Shown here in pieces: positions 63,263 to 64,000 of a stretch of 64,000 nucleotides of DNA; within the stretch, counting starts at the first letter, position 1, and every line of letters starts with the position of its first letter. The notes under the pieces are model-generated. The model had not been told where the DNA came from. It was given only the letters and a program-made list of their open reading frames with translations, and did not search any database. A program made the position numbers and the translations under genes. The stretch comes from Desulfuromonas acetexigens (GTDB taxonomy: Bacteria > Desulfobacterota > Desulfuromonadia > Desulfuromonadales > Trichloromonadaceae): positions 162,047 to 226,046 of the forward strand of contig NZ_FOJJ01000038.1 in assembly GCF_900111775.1 (NCBI RefSeq), read 5' to 3'.

Positions 63263-63781
63263 ATGAAGTCTCTTTTCTCAACATTGCTCATCTTGCTCAC
63301 AACAGGTTGTAATGCAAACCTTGCCCAAATCAACAATTCATTAGAAGGCGTGAATCATGTTTTTGCCGGAAACATGGCTATTTCAAACATAAATCAAGCA
63401 CAAGAAATAGATATTATGCCCATGTCGAATGCAGAAGATGAAAACTTAAGAGTTGCATTAAATGAAGCAAAGAACAACATTTACGGATTCTTGACAACAA
63501 ATTCATGCATTAAAAGTCATAACGGCAGTATGTTAAATAAATATGCAGCACCTGGTAAAGTCTTCCCTAGTCACAACTACACAAAAGCACCTATACCAAC
63601 CACAAAGTACCATGACAAAAATTCTTGCATGAAAATAAGAGACATAAGTTCCATAAAAATGCCCGCGAAAAACGCTTTATCTTTCGAAGTTGTATACATC
63701 TCAGAAACAAGCGGAGAATCGGTGAAATTTGATCATGAGTTAGTGAGGAAAGCCGATTCACAATGGTTATTTACTAAATAA
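63263..63781 (+). CDS. AT-rich lipoprotein-like protein, unknown
   Basis: A 172-aa protein with an N-terminal MKSLFSTLLILLTTGC resembling a lipoprotein signal, although Thr replaces Leu at -3. The remainder is a polar mixed alpha/beta sequence with two more Cys residues that might form a disulfide (TNSCIKS and KNSCMKI). No family is recognised. It is much more AT-rich and uses different codons (many AAA, ATA, AAT) from the rest of the window, which indicates transfer. An AAAAGGA site precedes the ATG. It lies between the abiE island and a group II intron. Confidence 0.72.
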   Translation: MKSLFSTLLILLTTGCNANLAQINNSLEGVNHVFAGNMAISNINQAQEIDIMPMSNAEDENLRVALNEAKNNIYGFLTTNSCIKSHNGSMLNKYAAPGKVFPSHNYTKAPIPTTKYHDKNSCMKIRDISSIKMPAKNALSFEVVYISETSGESVKFDHELVRKADSQWLFTK

Positions 63782-63840
63782 CAACATCTATTTGTCAATA
63801 AAACTAGGGGAACGGCTTCGAGAATAAAGGCCAGAAGCGG

Positions 63841-64000
63841 GTAGAGTAGAGGGCAGGTTTACACAACTTTAGACTCGGCTTATCCGTTTCCGTCCCTTTC
63901 GTCCGACGGTGTCTAAATGGCCTTGCCGTGGCTGTTTGGACCAGCCCTCCCTCATCAAACCGTGCGTGCGGTTTTCCCGCACACGGCTTTCCGATGTTCT
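63841..64000 (-). mobile_element. Group II intron 3' end (domains V-VI), partial
   Basis: On the minus strand, AGCCGTGTGCGGG (ending at 63988) folds back onto CCGCACGCACGGTT (to 63958). The result is a domain V hairpin with the typical A-rich loop and two-base 3'-strand bulge. GAGGGAGGGC follows, then after about 85 bases GCCCTCTACTCTAC (to 63841), which can pair with it as a domain VI base and ends in a CTACTCTAC-type 3' terminus. The intron body and any reverse transcriptase would lie right of the window. Confidence 0.7.

Overview
The window looks like chromosome from an anaerobic, respiratory member of the Desulfuromonadia (Geobacter / Desulfuromonas / Geoalkalibacter type). The reasons are a eukaryote-like citrate synthase of the kind known from Geobacteraceae, two 12-heme c-type cytochromes, a membrane pyrophosphatase, LpxC (Gram-negative lipid A), many sigma54 activators and a candidate -24/-12 promoter, and moderately high GC. 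This placement is inferred from gene content and not from a database search.

Layout. 28-6262 (+): ruvA, ruvB, a membrane GGDEF-like protein, a large protein of unknown function, queH and a DUF2905 protein. 6340-9405 (+): patatin-like lipase, phasin-like protein and UbiB-type kinase. 9606-14863 (+): lpxC behind a near-consensus sigma54 promoter, then the NtrY/NtrX-like two-component pair and a Cys-rich small protein. 14986-16311 (-): gltA. 16645-20186 (+): dusB, an NtrB-like kinase and an NtrC-like regulator. 20242-30354 (-): a housekeeping block of dnaB, rplI, DUF2232, rpsR, rpsF, ychF, hppA, pth, rplY, prs, tRNA-Gln and ispE. 30498-32329 (-): two tandem 12-heme cytochromes. 32545-33695 (-): DUF167, DivIVA and YggT proteins. 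33927-36453: DAHP synthase, a small helix-turn-helix protein and a PleD-like diguanylate cyclase.

36463-54478 is the least explained part and the best candidate for an undescribed system. It is a divergent pair of operons around a promoter region at 44176-44530. The minus-strand operon has eight genes: a heme-binding EB_dh-type lipoprotein, a carboxypeptidase-regulatory-like (CpD) lipoprotein, a HEAT-repeat lipoprotein, a NapH-like polyferredoxin, DUF3467, a shortened OpuAC-like binding protein, a Tat-exported DUF362 protein and a NapH-NapG-like fusion. The plus-strand operon has seven: an FG-GAP/VCBS protein, a membrane-embedded spermidine-synthase-like protein, and an alternating series CpD, beta-helix, CpD, beta-helix, CpD. 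The CpD proteins on both sides are paralogous. Nearly all products are predicted to be exported or membrane-bound, so a membrane-to-periplasm electron-transfer or metallo-assembly apparatus is a reasonable hypothesis. No substrate can be read from the sequence.

54575-64000 is accessory in character: an orphan antitoxin, rlmKL, an FKBP isomerase, a PHP phosphoesterase and tex. It also holds several families of intergenic inverted repeats, an abiEi/abiEii toxin-antitoxin pair bounded by about 88-bp direct repeats, an AT-rich lipoprotein-like gene, and at the right edge the 3' end (domain V) of a group II intron on the minus strand whose body lies outside the window.
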